Shown piece after piece: positions 33,071 to 41,732 of a stretch of 45,418 bases of DNA. The notes under the pieces are model-generated. The model had not been told where the DNA came from and did not search any database. It was given only the letters and a program-made list of their open reading frames with translations. Positions within the stretch are counted from its first letter, which is position 1. Each line of letters opens with the position of its first letter. The translations under genes and the position numbers were made by a program. The stretch is from the NCBI RefSeq assembly GCF_006335005.1, contig NZ_VDMP01000021.1, positions 157,099-202,516 on the forward strand. Direction: 5' to 3'. This DNA comes from Nocardioides albidus (lineage in GTDB: Bacteria; Actinomycetota; Actinomycetes; Propionibacteriales; Nocardioidaceae).

Positions 33071-33103
33071 CGATCAACCGGCGATCAGCTGGCGATCAGC
33101 TGG
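33071..33103 (+). repeat. Three 11-bp tandem repeats at the bfd 3' end
   Basis: CGATCAACCGG, CGATCAGCTGG and CGATCAGCTGG follow one another. The bfd stop codon lies in the third copy and two more in-register TCA (TGA) triplets follow in the others. It fills much of the bfd-bfr gap and probably arose by slippage. Confidence 0.7.
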
Positions 33104-33299
33104 CGGCACCGTCGGCCCGCAGGTGCGCGCACTCGCGCTCGTGGTGCTGCTGGACCAGGGCCTTGACGGAGAAGATGCAGGTCCCGCACTCCTGGGCGGC
33201 GCCCGTCGAGCGACACACGGCTCCGACCGTGCGCGCGCCGTCGGCCAGGGCGGCATCGACCTGACGGTCGGTGACGACGCGGCACTGGCAGACGATCAT
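33096..33299 (-). CDS. bfd: Bacterioferritin-associated ferredoxin
   Basis: A 67-residue [2Fe-2S] protein. Cys4 and Cys6 in MIVCQCR and Cys38 and Cys41 in QECGTC give the C-x-C ... C-x2-C ligand pattern of Bfd. Bfd passes electrons to bacterioferritin haem so that stored Fe(III) is released under iron starvation. A His-rich tail follows (QQHHERECAHL). The ATG at 33299 lies 6 bases after a TAACCT -10 that is inside an IdeR/DtxR box, predicting repression when iron is plentiful. bfr lies downstream on the same strand, a conserved pairing. Confidence 0.93.
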   Translation of the reverse strand: MIVCQCRVVTDRQVDAALADGARTVGAVCRSTGAAQECGTCIFSVKALVQQHHERECAHLRADGAAS

Positions 33300-33303
33300 G
33301 AGC

Positions 33304-33322
33304 CAAGGTTAGCCGAACCTAA
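33304..33322 (-). promoter_or_regulatory. IdeR/DtxR iron box over the bfd promoter
   Basis: The minus strand reads TTAGGTTCGGCTAACCTTG, matching 16 of 19 positions of the IdeR consensus TTAGGTTAGGCTAACCTAA. It covers the TAACCT -10 at 33306-33311 and the stop codon of the upstream ATPase gene. Confidence 0.8.
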
Positions 33323-34521
33323 CCCTGCGCGCGAAGGTAGCGCCCGAAATGCGGGACGGTGAACGCGATCCGCCCCCGCTCGCCGGAGTAGATCAGGCCC
33401 TTCTTGAGCAGGGAGTCCCGGGCCGGCGAGAGCGACTGCGGCCGCTTGCCGAGGACGGCGGCGACATCGGCCGTCGCCACCGAGCCGACCGGGTCCTCCC
33501 CGCCCTCGTCGGCGGACGCCGCATCGGCCATCGCGCGCAGGTAGTCGCGCTCGGCGGGCGTGGCGCGCTCGTAGCGCGAGCCGAAGAAGCCGACCGCCAG
33601 CTCGACCTCCGCCTCCGGGCCGGCGACGGCCACGTCGTCGGCGGTGATCGGCGTACGGGGGGCCAGGTCCCAGACCGAGCGGCCGTAGGCCTGGATGAAG
33701 TACGGGTAGCCGCGGGTGGCGTCGTACATCGCGGCGAGGGCGTCGGGCGTGAACTGCGCGTCCTCCTCGGCCGCCGGCGCGACGAGCGCGCGGTCGGCGG
33801 CGTCACGCGAGAGCCGGTCGATGCGCTGGTAGGAGAAGAGCCGCTCGGAGTAGGACTTGCTCGCCGAGAGGACGGCCGGCAGGTGGGGCAGTCCGGCGCC
33901 GACGACGATCACCGGGAGGCCGTTCTGGCTCAGCTCGTGGCAGGCCGCGCACAGGGCGGAGATGTCGTCGGGGCCGAGGTCCTGCATCTCGTCGATGAAC
34001 ACCCCGACACCGCGGCCGACGTCGGCGGCGAGCCCTCCCACGTCGGTGAGCAGCTCGACGAGGTCGATCTCGACGTCGCCGGAGTCGGCGCGCCCGCGGA
34101 CGACGGGAGCGTCGATGCCCGGCGACCACTTGTCGCGGAGCTTGGCGTCGGTGCCGGCCTCGCGCTGCGCGAAGGACCGGATCACGCCGAGCACGTGCGC
34201 GGTCTCCGCAGGCTCGGGATGGCCCAGCTCGCGCACCGCCTGGTGGAGCGCGGAGGACAGCGGCCGGCGCAGCGACTGGTCGGGGCGCGCCTCGAGCTTG
34301 CCGGTCCCCCAGCCCTTGCGGACCGCCGCCGAGCGCAGCGCGTTGAGCAGGACCGTCTTGCCGACCCCGCGCAGCCCCGTGAGCACCAAGGAGCGCTCCG
34401 GGCGGCCGCGCGCCACCCGCTCGAGCACGATGTCGAAGGCCGCCAGCTGCTCGTCGCGGCCGGCCAGCTCCGGCGGTCGCTGCCCGGCGCCCGGGGCGTA
34501 CGGGTTGCGGATCGGGTCCAT
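33319..34521 (-). CDS. AAA-type ATPase with C-terminal winged helix
   Basis: A 400-residue P-loop ATPase: Walker A LTGLRGVGKTVLLNAL (about residues 48-62), Walker B GVGVFIDEMQDLGPDD, sensor-like VIVVGAGLPHL, then an STAND/Orc1-like helical domain (FTPDALAAMYDATRGYPYFI) and a C-terminal winged helix (SLSPARDSLLKKGLIYSGER). This build is shared by Orc1/Cdc6-like and MalT/STAND ATPases found widely in actinobacteria, often as single genes; the role is unknown, possibly DNA-associated or regulatory. The ATG has TAGCGT 6 bases upstream. Its stop lies inside the IdeR box of bfd. Confidence 0.82.
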   Translation of the reverse strand: MDPIRNPYAPGAGQRPPELAGRDEQLAAFDIVLERVARGRPERSLVLTGLRGVGKTVLLNALRSAAVRKGWGTGKLEARPDQSLRRPLSSALHQAVRELGHPEPAETAHVLGVIRSFAQREAGTDAKLRDKWSPGIDAPVVRGRADSGDVEIDLVELLTDVGGLAADVGRGVGVFIDEMQDLGPDDISALCAACHELSQNGLPVIVVGAGLPHLPAVLSASKSYSERLFSYQRIDRLSRDAADRALVAPAAEEDAQFTPDALAAMYDATRGYPYFIQAYGRSVWDLAPRTPITADDVAVAGPEAEVELAVGFFGSRYERATPAERDYLRAMADAASADEGGEDPVGSVATADVAAVLGKRPQSLSPARDSLLKKGLIYSGERGRIAFTVPHFGRYLRAQG

Positions 34522-34527
34522 GATCCG

Positions 34528-34533
34528 ACGCTA
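34528..34533 (-). promoter_or_regulatory. Leaderless -10 hexamer (AAA ATPase)
   Basis: TAGCGT, 6 bases before the ATG at 34521. Confidence 0.45.
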
Positions 34534-34585
34534 TCGAGGTGTCTAGCGAGATCCCTAGATTCAGCTAGCGTGTCGGATCGAGTGC

Positions 34586-35854
34586 TCAGGCTCCCGTCGC
34601 CGGCAGGGCACCGGAGGCAGGGGTGGCGGTGGCGGGGGTGGCGGTGGCCGGGGCGACCTGGCCGTCCGGTACGACGACCGCGTCGATCACCGGCTGAACC
34701 TCGCCCACCCCCAGCACGGCGGGGACGAACGGCACCGGGGCCGGCGACCCGGGCGGGGGTACGACGGTCGGCGGGTCCACGCCCTCGTCGATCGGCAGCA
34801 CGCAGGCCGGCGTGGCCGGGCGGCCCGGGACCACGATGTAGTCCTCCACCCAGGCGGGCGTCTCGACGACCTCGTGGGCGACCTCGACGAGCACCTCGAC
34901 CGACGACCCCGGGACCTGCGTCCAGCCGTCGCCGGCGGGAGGGAGCGACGAGGTGGCGCCGGACGTCTCCAGGCCCGGGGATCCGGCACGGGTGCGGCCG
35001 GTGGCCACGAAGCCGGCGCCGGGCGTCGTCCCGTCGGCCAGCCAGGCCAGCTCGTACTCCGCGGCGGAGATCTCGGAGGTGGCGCTCTCGACCCAGCCGC
35101 TGCCGGCGGGCGACTCGCCGGCCGGCAGGTCCTGCTCCTCCGTGGCGGACGAGGCCACGCGGGTGCGGCCGGTCGGCGCCGAGCCGGCCGGGGGCGTCGT
35201 ACCGTCGACGACCCAGGCGGTCTCGACGTGCGACTGCTCGGGCTGGGCGGGGACGGCGGCGCGGTCGACGACCCACACCTCCTCGGTCTCGGCGGGGGTC
35301 ACCTCGCTGACGCGGGTGCGCCCGGTGGCGGTCCACCCGTTGCCGTTGTCGGCGCCGTTCCAGCCCGCGCGCTCCCAGCGGGTGTTGCCGTTGTGCTGTT
35401 GGGCGTACTCCACCTCGACGACCGTGACGGCCGGCGTGACGACCCGGGTCTCGGTGTGGCCCTCCTCGGGGGAGGCGGGCCGGGCCGGGGTGTCGACGAC
35501 GGTGCGGGCGTACTCCCGCTCCGTGACCTCGACGGTGCGCGACCAATGGACGAGGACGACGGCCGCCACGCTCTCGCGGGCGTACTCCCGCTCGAGGGTC
35601 GCGGTCGCGCGCTGCCAGAGCCACTCGGTGCGAGTGGTCGCCTCGACCGTTCGGGTCACGGCGGGGTGCACGATGGTGCCCCACTGAGCCGGGACCTCGG
35701 GCTGTCCGCACCCGTTGGCGCCGCCGGCGCCGCCGGCGCCGCCGGCGTCGAGGGGTGTGCCGGGGGTGGCGGCCGCGGGCGGGAGGAGTCCCGATCCGGC
35801 GCCGAGAACCGCCACGAGGGCGAGCGAACCCAAGGTGAGATGCCTGTCGAGCAT
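34586..35854 (-). CDS. Secreted repeat protein ending in LPATGA
   Basis: A 422-residue exported protein of unknown function. A signal peptide (LTLGSLALVAVLGAGSGLLP ... AAA) is followed by a Gly/Ala run and a Thr/Glu/Val-rich body with degenerate repeats: REYAR occurs twice near residues 88 and 113, and a T/V-A/P-TGRTR segment occurs three times (GWTATGRTRVSEV, SAPTGRTRVASS, GFVATGRTRAGS), each followed by an acidic stretch and a W-V/L-V/A-D motif. The C-terminus is Pro/Ala/Thr-rich and ends SGALPATGA. That is a sortase motif, but the membrane helix and basic tail are missing, so normal anchoring should fail. AAGGGA precedes the ATG. Confidence 0.78.
   Translation of the reverse strand: MLDRHLTLGSLALVAVLGAGSGLLPPAAATPGTPLDAGGAGGAGGANGCGQPEVPAQWGTIVHPAVTRTVEATTRTEWLWQRATATLEREYARESVAAVVLVHWSRTVEVTEREYARTVVDTPARPASPEEGHTETRVVTPAVTVVEVEYAQQHNGNTRWERAGWNGADNGNGWTATGRTRVSEVTPAETEEVWVVDRAAVPAQPEQSHVETAWVVDGTTPPAGSAPTGRTRVASSATEEQDLPAGESPAGSGWVESATSEISAAEYELAWLADGTTPGAGFVATGRTRAGSPGLETSGATSSLPPAGDGWTQVPGSSVEVLVEVAHEVVETPAWVEDYIVVPGRPATPACVLPIDEGVDPPTVVPPPGSPAPVPFVPAVLGVGEVQPVIDAVVVPDGQVAPATATPATATPASGALPATGA
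35717..35747 (+). repeat. 9-bp GGCGCCGCC microsatellite
   Basis: Three tandem copies of GGCGCCGCC plus a partial copy, encoding the Gly-Gly-Ala run after the signal peptide of the secreted repeat protein. In-frame, so slippage would only change linker length. Confidence 0.85.
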
Positions 35855-36014
35855 GAGGGAGATCCCTTCGGAGGGGTGGTGGAGGGCTCCCGAGCGGCGC
35901 CGATGACCCGACCAACGCGAGTCCCGGAGCCGGGTGATGGACCGGCGGCGGAATCAGGACGAAGTCCCGGTTCGCCCGGTTGCGTCGGCGTGAGGTCCTA
36001 GGAGGTTCCGCCGA

Positions 36015-36020
36015 TAGGCT
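36015..36020 (+). promoter_or_regulatory. Leaderless -10 hexamer (Fpg-type gene)
   Basis: TAGGCT, 6 bases before the GTG at 36027. Confidence 0.5.
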
Positions 36021-36026
36021 GAGTGC

Positions 36027-36905
36027 GTGCCCGAGCTGCCCGAGGTGGAAGCCCTGGCCCTCGACCTCCGGGGCCGGCTGGAGGGTCGCGCCGTCACCCG
36101 CGTCCACATCGCGGCGTTCAGCGCCCTCAAGACCTACGATCCGCCGCTGTCGGCGGTCGAGGGGACCCTGGTGGACGACGTACGACGCCACGGGAAGTTC
36201 CTCGACATCGAGGCCAGCGGTCTCCACCTGGTCCTCCACCTGGCCCGGGCGGGCTGGGTGCGCTGGAAGGACGAGGTCCCCGCGCTGCCGCCCCGGCCGA
36301 GCACGAAGTCGACCCTGGCGGTCCGGGTGGTGCTCGACGAGCGCGACGGCCTGACCCCGGGACTCGACATCACCGAGGCCGGCACCAAGAAGTCGCTCGC
36401 CCTCTACCTGGTGCGCGACCCGCTCGACGTCCCGGGCATCGCCAGCCTCGGCCCCGATCCCCTGACCGACGACTTCACGGCCGAGCGGCTCGCGACGATC
36501 CTCACCGACGCCGGGCGCAAGCAGCTCAAGGGCGTGCTGCGCCACCAGGGCACCATCGCCGGGATCGGCAACGCCTACTCCGACGAGATCCTGCATGCCG
36601 CGCGGATGTCGCCGTTCAAGCCCGCCGACAGCCTCACCGACGAGGACCTGGCCACGCTGTACGCCGCCATCCGCGACACCCTCGGCGACGCGGTCGAGCG
36701 CTCACGCGGGCTCGCGGCGAGCGAGCTCAAGGCCGAGAAGAAGTCGCACCTCGCGGTGCACGGCCAGACGGGCAAGCCGTGCCCCGTGTGCGGCGACGTC
36801 GTGCGCGAGGTGTCCTTCGCGGACTCCAGCCTGCAGTACTGCCCGACCTGTCAGACCGGCGGCAAGCCCCTCGCCGACCGCCGGTTGAGCAAGCTGCTGA
36901 AGTAG
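36027..36905 (+). CDS. Formamidopyrimidine-DNA glycosylase (Fpg/Nei family)
   Basis: A 292-residue base-excision-repair glycosylase/AP lyase. After initiator removal the catalytic Pro is N-terminal (PELPEVEAL), with Glu3 and Lys57 (RRHGKFLDIE) in the usual places. The helix-two-turn-helix is QGTIAGIGNAYSDEILHAAR, and a zinc finger CPVCG ... YCPTC is followed by TGGKPLADRRLSKLL, where Fpg normally ends. It may remove oxidised purines such as 8-oxoguanine; actinobacteria usually carry several paralogues and this one differs enough from MutM that substrate is uncertain. GTG start with a leaderless -10. It converges on the aldehyde dehydrogenase gene. Confidence 0.9.
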   Translation: MPELPEVEALALDLRGRLEGRAVTRVHIAAFSALKTYDPPLSAVEGTLVDDVRRHGKFLDIEASGLHLVLHLARAGWVRWKDEVPALPPRPSTKSTLAVRVVLDERDGLTPGLDITEAGTKKSLALYLVRDPLDVPGIASLGPDPLTDDFTAERLATILTDAGRKQLKGVLRHQGTIAGIGNAYSDEILHAARMSPFKPADSLTDEDLATLYAAIRDTLGDAVERSRGLAASELKAEKKSHLAVHGQTGKPCPVCGDVVREVSFADSSLQYCPTCQTGGKPLADRRLSKLLK

Positions 36906-36937
36906 TCCCCAGCAGCTCGCCCTGGAGGGGCGGTGGC

Positions 36938-38437
36938 TCAGCCGATCCGCACGTTGATCTGCTTGGTCTGGGTGAATCCGGCGAGCATGCCCTCGAGCGA
37001 GACCTCGCGGCCGATGCCGCTCTGCTTGTAGCCGCCGTACGCCTGGCCGACGACCTGGCCGCCGCCCTGGTTGACCTGCACCCAGCCGGCCTCGAGCCGG
37101 TGGGCGGTGTCGATGGCCTGGTTGAGGTCCTGGCTCCACACGTAGGCGGCGAGGCCGTACGCCGAGTCGTTGGCCATCCGGACGACCTCGTCGGTGTCGG
37201 TGAACGGGATCGCCATCACGACCGGGCCGAAGATCTCCTCGCGGGAGAGCCGGAAGGTGTTGTCGGCGCCGGAGAAGATGGTCGGCAGGTGGTAGAAGCC
37301 GTCGGCGAGCGGGCCGCTCTCGGGCGGGAGGCCGCCGAGCTCGACCTTGAGCGCGGGGTTGGCGAGGCCGTCCTCGAGGAAGCCCTTCACCGAGCGGAAC
37401 TGCGTCTCGTTGATGACCGCGCCGATGTCGGAGGTCTCGTCCAGCGGGTCGCCGACGACCAGCTGGCCCATCCGGGCCACCAGCCGCTCGAGGACCTCGT
37501 CGTGGACGTCGCGGTGCAGGAAGAGCCGCGAGCCGGCGGTGCAGCTCTGGCCCTGGCGGTGGACGCGCGAGGAGAGGAGCAGGCCCTCGATGAGCTCGTC
37601 GGTGACGGCGCCGGGGAACACGATGGAGGGGTTCTTGCCGCCCAGCTCGAGGGAGACGTGGGCGAGCCGCTCGCCGGCCTCGCGGGCGATGTGGCGCCCG
37701 ACCTCGGTGGAGCCGGTGAAGGACACCTTGTCGACGCCCGGGTGCTCGACCAGGGCAGCGCCGGCGCTCTCGCCGTCGCCGGTGACCACGTTGAGCACGC
37801 CGGCGGGCAGGAACTCCTGGCAGATCTCGGCGAACAGCAGGATCGCCAGCGGCGCGTCCTCGGCCGCCTTGAGGACCACGGTGTTGCCGGCCGCCAGCGC
37901 GGCGGGGACCTTGAAGCCCGCGATCATCAGCGGCGAGTTCCACGGCAGGATGCCGGCGACCACGCCGAGCGGCTCGAGGCGGGTGTACTGCAGCTGGGCG
38001 GACCCGGCGGGCAGCGTGGTGCCCTTGACCTCGCCGGCGACGCCGCCGAAGTAGCGGAACAGGTCGGCGAGCACGCCGGCCTCCGGGCGGGCCTGGGTGC
38101 GCAGCGCGTTGCCGGTGTCGGCGGCAGTGACGGCGGCCAGCTCCTCGGCCCGCTCGGCGATCGCGTCTGCGATCTTGAGCAGGGCCTTCTGCCGGCCGGT
38201 GAAGTGCTGGTCGCGCCACCCCGGGAAGGCGGCGCGCGCGGCGCTGACCGCCCGGTCGACGTCCTCCTTGCCACCCTCGGGCACCTGCGCCAGGACGTGG
38301 CCGTGACGGGCCGGGCTGAGCACGTCGCGCCAGGCGCCCGACACGCTCTCGACCCACTCCCCGCCGATCAGCATGGGGCGCTTCGCGGGCGCCCCGCCGT
38401 CGACGGCCTGGTCGGGGTTCAGCACGTTCTGGGTCAT
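36938..38437 (-). CDS. NAD(P)-dependent aldehyde dehydrogenase
   Basis: A 499-residue enzyme oxidising an aldehyde to the acid. Catalytic residues are visible: Asn167 in ILPWNSPLM, Glu264 in SLELGGKNP and the nucleophile Cys299 in RQGQSCTAGSR; REEIFGPVV marks the cofactor end. Next to a class III aminotransferase and an amino-acid permease, it most likely handles the semialdehyde produced by transamination (for example succinate, malonate or aminobutyrate-type semialdehydes), but the exact substrate is inferred. GAGGAA precedes the ATG. The aminotransferase gene lies 60 bases upstream on the same strand, so the two are probably one operon. Confidence 0.93.
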   Translation of the reverse strand: MTQNVLNPDQAVDGGAPAKRPMLIGGEWVESVSGAWRDVLSPARHGHVLAQVPEGGKEDVDRAVSAARAAFPGWRDQHFTGRQKALLKIADAIAERAEELAAVTAADTGNALRTQARPEAGVLADLFRYFGGVAGEVKGTTLPAGSAQLQYTRLEPLGVVAGILPWNSPLMIAGFKVPAALAAGNTVVLKAAEDAPLAILLFAEICQEFLPAGVLNVVTGDGESAGAALVEHPGVDKVSFTGSTEVGRHIAREAGERLAHVSLELGGKNPSIVFPGAVTDELIEGLLLSSRVHRQGQSCTAGSRLFLHRDVHDEVLERLVARMGQLVVGDPLDETSDIGAVINETQFRSVKGFLEDGLANPALKVELGGLPPESGPLADGFYHLPTIFSGADNTFRLSREEIFGPVVMAIPFTDTDEVVRMANDSAYGLAAYVWSQDLNQAIDTAHRLEAGWVQVNQGGGQVVGQAYGGYKQSGIGREVSLEGMLAGFTQTKQINVRIG

Positions 38438-38497
38438 CGTTGTTCCTCGGGTTCGCTGGAGGGTTCGCGGGAGCGGTTCAGGCGGATTCTGGCCGGT

Positions 38498-39868
38498 TCA
38501 GGCCGGGCCGTGCGCCTCGGCCAGGGCCTCGTCGAGGATCGCCAGACCCTCCTTGGCCTCTTCGGCGGTGATGGTCAGCGGCGGTACGACGTGGATGCGG
38601 TTGAAGTTCGCGAACGGGATCAGTCCGCGGCGCATGCACCCGGACACGATCGCGGCCATCTCGGGGCTCGAGCCGCCGTACGGCGCCAGCGGCTCGCGGC
38701 TCTCGCGGTCGCGGACCAGCTCGAGCGCCCAGAAGGCGCCGGTCCCGCGGACCTCGCCGATCCAGGGGTGACGGGACGCCAGGGCGCGCAGCTCGGGCTC
38801 GATGACCTCACGGCCCAGCGCGTCGACGCGCTCGACGATGCCCTCGTCCTCCATCGTCTCGATGGTGGCGACCGCCGCGGCGCAGGCGAGCGGGTGGCCG
38901 GAGTAGGTGAGCCCGCCGGGGTAGGCACGCTGGGCGAAGGTGCGGTAGACCTTCTCCGAGATCGCGACGCCGCCGAGCGGGACGTAGCCGGAGTTGACGC
39001 CCTTGGCGAAGGTCAGCAGGTCGGGGACGACGCCGCCGTGCTCGACGGCGAACCAGCGTCCGGCGCGGCCGAATCCCGCCATCACCTCGTCGGCGATGAG
39101 GAGGATGCCGTTGCGGTCGCACAGCTCGCGCACGCCCTGCAGGTAGCCCGGCGGGGGCATCATGATGCCGGCGGTGCCGGGGATGGACTCGAGGATGATG
39201 GCGGCGATGGTGGAGGCGCCCTCGAGGGCGACGACCTGCTCGAGGTGGGCGAGGGCCCGCTGGCACTCCTCCTCCTCGGTGGTCGCCGCGAACGGGGAGC
39301 GGTAGAGGAACGGGCCGAAGAAGTGGACCGTGCCGGTCGAGCCGTTGTCGCTGGGCCAGCGGCGCGGGTCGCCGGTCACGTTGATCGCGAGCTGGGTGCC
39401 ACCGTGGTAGGAGCGGTAGGTCGAGAGGACCTTGTGCTTGCCGGTGTGCAGGCGCGCCATCCGGATGGCGTGCTCGTTGGCGTCGGCCCCGCCGTTGGTG
39501 AAGAAGACCCGGTCGAGGTCGCCGGGCGTGTGCGACGCGATCAGGCGGGCGGCCTCGGAGCGGGTGCCGTTGGCGTAGCTCGGGGCGATGGTGCACAGGC
39601 TGGCGGCCTGCTCCTGGATCGCGGCGACGATCCGCGGGTGCTGGTGGCCGAGGTTGGTGTAGACCAGCTGGGAGGAGAAGTCGAGGAGCCGGTTGCCCTG
39701 GCCGTCCCACAGGTAGGAGCCCTCGGCCCGGGTGACCACCATCGGGTCCAGCGTCTCCTGGGCCGACCACGAGTGGAACACGTGCTGACGGTCCAGGTCG
39801 TAGGCGCGCTCCGCGTCGGCGGTGAGCGCGGCCGGTCCGGTGAGCCGGGTCGGGGAGGTGCTGGTCAT
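38498..39868 (-). CDS. Class III (omega-amino acid) aminotransferase
   Basis: A 456-residue PLP-dependent aminotransferase. Key positions: FFTNGGADANEHAIRMARL, YRSYHGGTQLA, the PLP-phosphate/Asp motif LLIADEVMAGFGRAGRW (Asp260) and the Schiff-base Lys289 in LTFAKGVNSGYVPLGG. Class III enzymes act on omega-amino groups such as GABA, beta-alanine, taurine or putrescine. The neighbouring aldehyde dehydrogenase would oxidise its semialdehyde product. AAGGA lies 9 bases before the ATG at 39868. It is divergent from a PucR-type regulator, and both probably share the 70-base control region. Confidence 0.93.
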   Translation of the reverse strand: MTSTSPTRLTGPAALTADAERAYDLDRQHVFHSWSAQETLDPMVVTRAEGSYLWDGQGNRLLDFSSQLVYTNLGHQHPRIVAAIQEQAASLCTIAPSYANGTRSEAARLIASHTPGDLDRVFFTNGGADANEHAIRMARLHTGKHKVLSTYRSYHGGTQLAINVTGDPRRWPSDNGSTGTVHFFGPFLYRSPFAATTEEEECQRALAHLEQVVALEGASTIAAIILESIPGTAGIMMPPPGYLQGVRELCDRNGILLIADEVMAGFGRAGRWFAVEHGGVVPDLLTFAKGVNSGYVPLGGVAISEKVYRTFAQRAYPGGLTYSGHPLACAAAVATIETMEDEGIVERVDALGREVIEPELRALASRHPWIGEVRGTGAFWALELVRDRESREPLAPYGGSSPEMAAIVSGCMRRGLIPFANFNRIHVVPPLTITAEEAKEGLAILDEALAEAHGPA

Positions 39869-39931
39869 CGGGCTTGTCCTTCCACGGGGAGATCGCCCCC
39901 CATCCTGAGGCTGGCGGCCCGCGTCCGGGCC

Positions 39932-39974
39932 CGGCAGAATGTTGGAGTTATCCGCTGCGGCCGACATTCCGTCG
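39932..39974. promoter_or_regulatory. Inverted repeat CGGCAGAATGT ... ACATTCCGTCG
   Basis: Two 11-base arms (9 of 11 complementary) 21 bases apart at the divergent aminotransferase/PucR control region. The core CAGAATG recurs inverted at 41665-41671, 62 bases upstream of the permease start, so it may be a shared regulator site. Confidence 0.35.
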
Positions 39975-41594
39975 GGCGTGCCGCCGACGTCCGAGGAGCC
40001 CCCATTGGCCCAGCTCACCGTCGCCGAGGTGCTGCGCATGCCCGCGGTGCGCCAGGCCGGTCCCGAGGTCGTCGCCGGCGCCGCCGGACTGGACCGCCCG
40101 GTGCAGTGGGTCCACTCCGGGGAGCCCGCCGACATCGCCTCGGTGCTGCGCGGTGGCGACCTGCTGCTCACCACCGGCATCGCGCTGCCGGACTCCGACG
40201 ACGAGCTGCGCGCGTTCGCGACCAGCCTCAGCGACGGCGAGGTCGCGGGCCTGGTCATCGAGCTCGGCCGCCGGTGGCGCGACGTGCCTCCGACGCTCGT
40301 GGCCGCCTGCGACGAGCTCGGGCTGCCCCTGATCGCCCTGGCCCGCGAGGCGCGCTTCGCGGCCCTCGCCCAGGCCGTCGGCGAGCGGATCGTGGACGAG
40401 CAGCTCGACGAGCTGCGCGACGCCCAGCGGGTGCACGACACGTTCACCGAGCTGACCATCACCGAGGCCGGTCCGCGCGAGATCCTCGACGCCGCCCAGC
40501 GTCTGGCCGGGGTCGCGGTCGTCCTCGAGGGCGAGGACCACCGGGTCAGCGACTACCGGTCCGGACCCGACGACATCGGCTCCTTCCTGGCGGACTGGAC
40601 CGAGCGCTCGAGCCGGGTCCGCCTCGAGGGCCGCACGACCTGGGACCGGACCCAGGGCTGGCTGGTCACCCGCCTGGGACGCCGCGAGCGGCGCTGGGGG
40701 CGGCTCGTCATCGAGTCGCCCACCGAGCCGCCGCAGCGGCTGATCGCGGTCGCGGAGCGGGCCGCCGCCGCCCTCGCCCTGCACCGGCTGCACGAGCGTG
40801 ACCGCGACAGCCAGGTACGGCGTACCCACCACGAGCTGTTGCACGGGCTGCTCAACGAGCCCGGCAACGAGGAGATCCAGCTGCGCTGCGAGCTGGCGGG
40901 CCTGGTGACCAAGCAGCGCCACCTCGTCGGGCTCACCCTGCGCCCGGTCCTCGACGCCCACGACGCGAGCCGCCCGGCCACGCCCGCCCTGGACGAGCTG
41001 ATCGCCGCGACGGTGCACGCCGCCCACGAGCTCAAGGTGCCGGTCCTGGCCTCCCAGAGCGACGGCGACGTACGCGCCCTCCTCTCCGTGGCCGCGAGCG
41101 CCGACCCGTCCGGCGAGGTGGACGCCCTCGTCGCCCGGGTCAGGCGGCGGCACCCGGCGATCGCCGGCGCGGGGCGGCCGGTCGGGCGGCTCTCCGAGGC
41201 CGACCAGACCCTCAAGGAGAGTGCTCACGTCGTCTCGTCGGTGCGCACCCCCGACCCGGCGCGCCTGGTCCACCGCCTCGAGGACGTGCACCTGCGCGGC
41301 CTGCTCACCCTCCTCGGCGACGACGACCGCGTCCGCCTGTTCTGCGAGCGCGAGCTGCGCCAGCTGCGCGAGCACGACGCCCAGTGGGGCTCGGGTCTCG
41401 TCGAGGCCCTGCGCGCCCTCGTCGAGCATCCCGCGAGCAAGTCGCTCGCCGCCGCCAGCCTCCACGTCTCGCGAGGGGCGTTCTACGACCGCCTCGCCAA
41501 GATCGAGCGGGTGCTCGGCGCCAGCCTCAACGACCCGGACATCCGCGTCTCCCTGCACGTCGCCCTGATCGCCGAGGACCTCGAGATCCACTAA
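39939..41594 (+). CDS. PucR-family transcriptional regulator
   Basis: A regulator of up to 551 residues. The N-terminal PucR sensory domain starts LAQLTVAEVLRMPAVRQAG and includes RGGDLLLTTGIALPDSDDEL; a GGDEF-like/CdaR middle region follows, and the C-terminus is the PucR helix-turn-helix (SLAAASLHVSRGAFYDRLAK and IERVLGASLNDPDIRVSLHV). PucR proteins activate purine, proline or omega-amino-acid catabolism in actinobacteria. Divergence from the aminotransferase and location beside the permease suggest it controls this locus. The ATG at 39939 lies within the possible operator; TTG 40003, right before the conserved domain, is a credible alternative start. Confidence 0.88.
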   Translation: MLELSAAADIPSGVPPTSEEPPLAQLTVAEVLRMPAVRQAGPEVVAGAAGLDRPVQWVHSGEPADIASVLRGGDLLLTTGIALPDSDDELRAFATSLSDGEVAGLVIELGRRWRDVPPTLVAACDELGLPLIALAREARFAALAQAVGERIVDEQLDELRDAQRVHDTFTELTITEAGPREILDAAQRLAGVAVVLEGEDHRVSDYRSGPDDIGSFLADWTERSSRVRLEGRTTWDRTQGWLVTRLGRRERRWGRLVIESPTEPPQRLIAVAERAAAALALHRLHERDRDSQVRRTHHELLHGLLNEPGNEEIQLRCELAGLVTKQRHLVGLTLRPVLDAHDASRPATPALDELIAATVHAAHELKVPVLASQSDGDVRALLSVAASADPSGEVDALVARVRRRHPAIAGAGRPVGRLSEADQTLKESAHVVSSVRTPDPARLVHRLEDVHLRGLLTLLGDDDRVRLFCERELRQLREHDAQWGSGLVEALRALVEHPASKSLAAASLHVSRGAFYDRLAKIERVLGASLNDPDIRVSLHVALIAEDLEIH

Positions 41595-41732
41595 GAGGTT
41601 CCGCGACGCAGACCCGACCCCGATCGGCGCCCGGCAGATCGTCGGCGAATCGCGCGGCTTCCGGCATTCTGTTCTTGGTCGGTGTGACCGCCGTCTCCTA
41701 GCCTCCTCGAACCACCACCGAAGGAGGCACGC

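Noticed and set aside
33071..33103. CRISPR-like array near bfd
   Set aside because: Three contiguous 11-bp units without spacers and overlapping a stop codon: a simple tandem repeat.
36023..40801. 1592-residue plus-strand open frame
   Set aside because: Runs through four genes on both strands; composition is that of a shadow frame.
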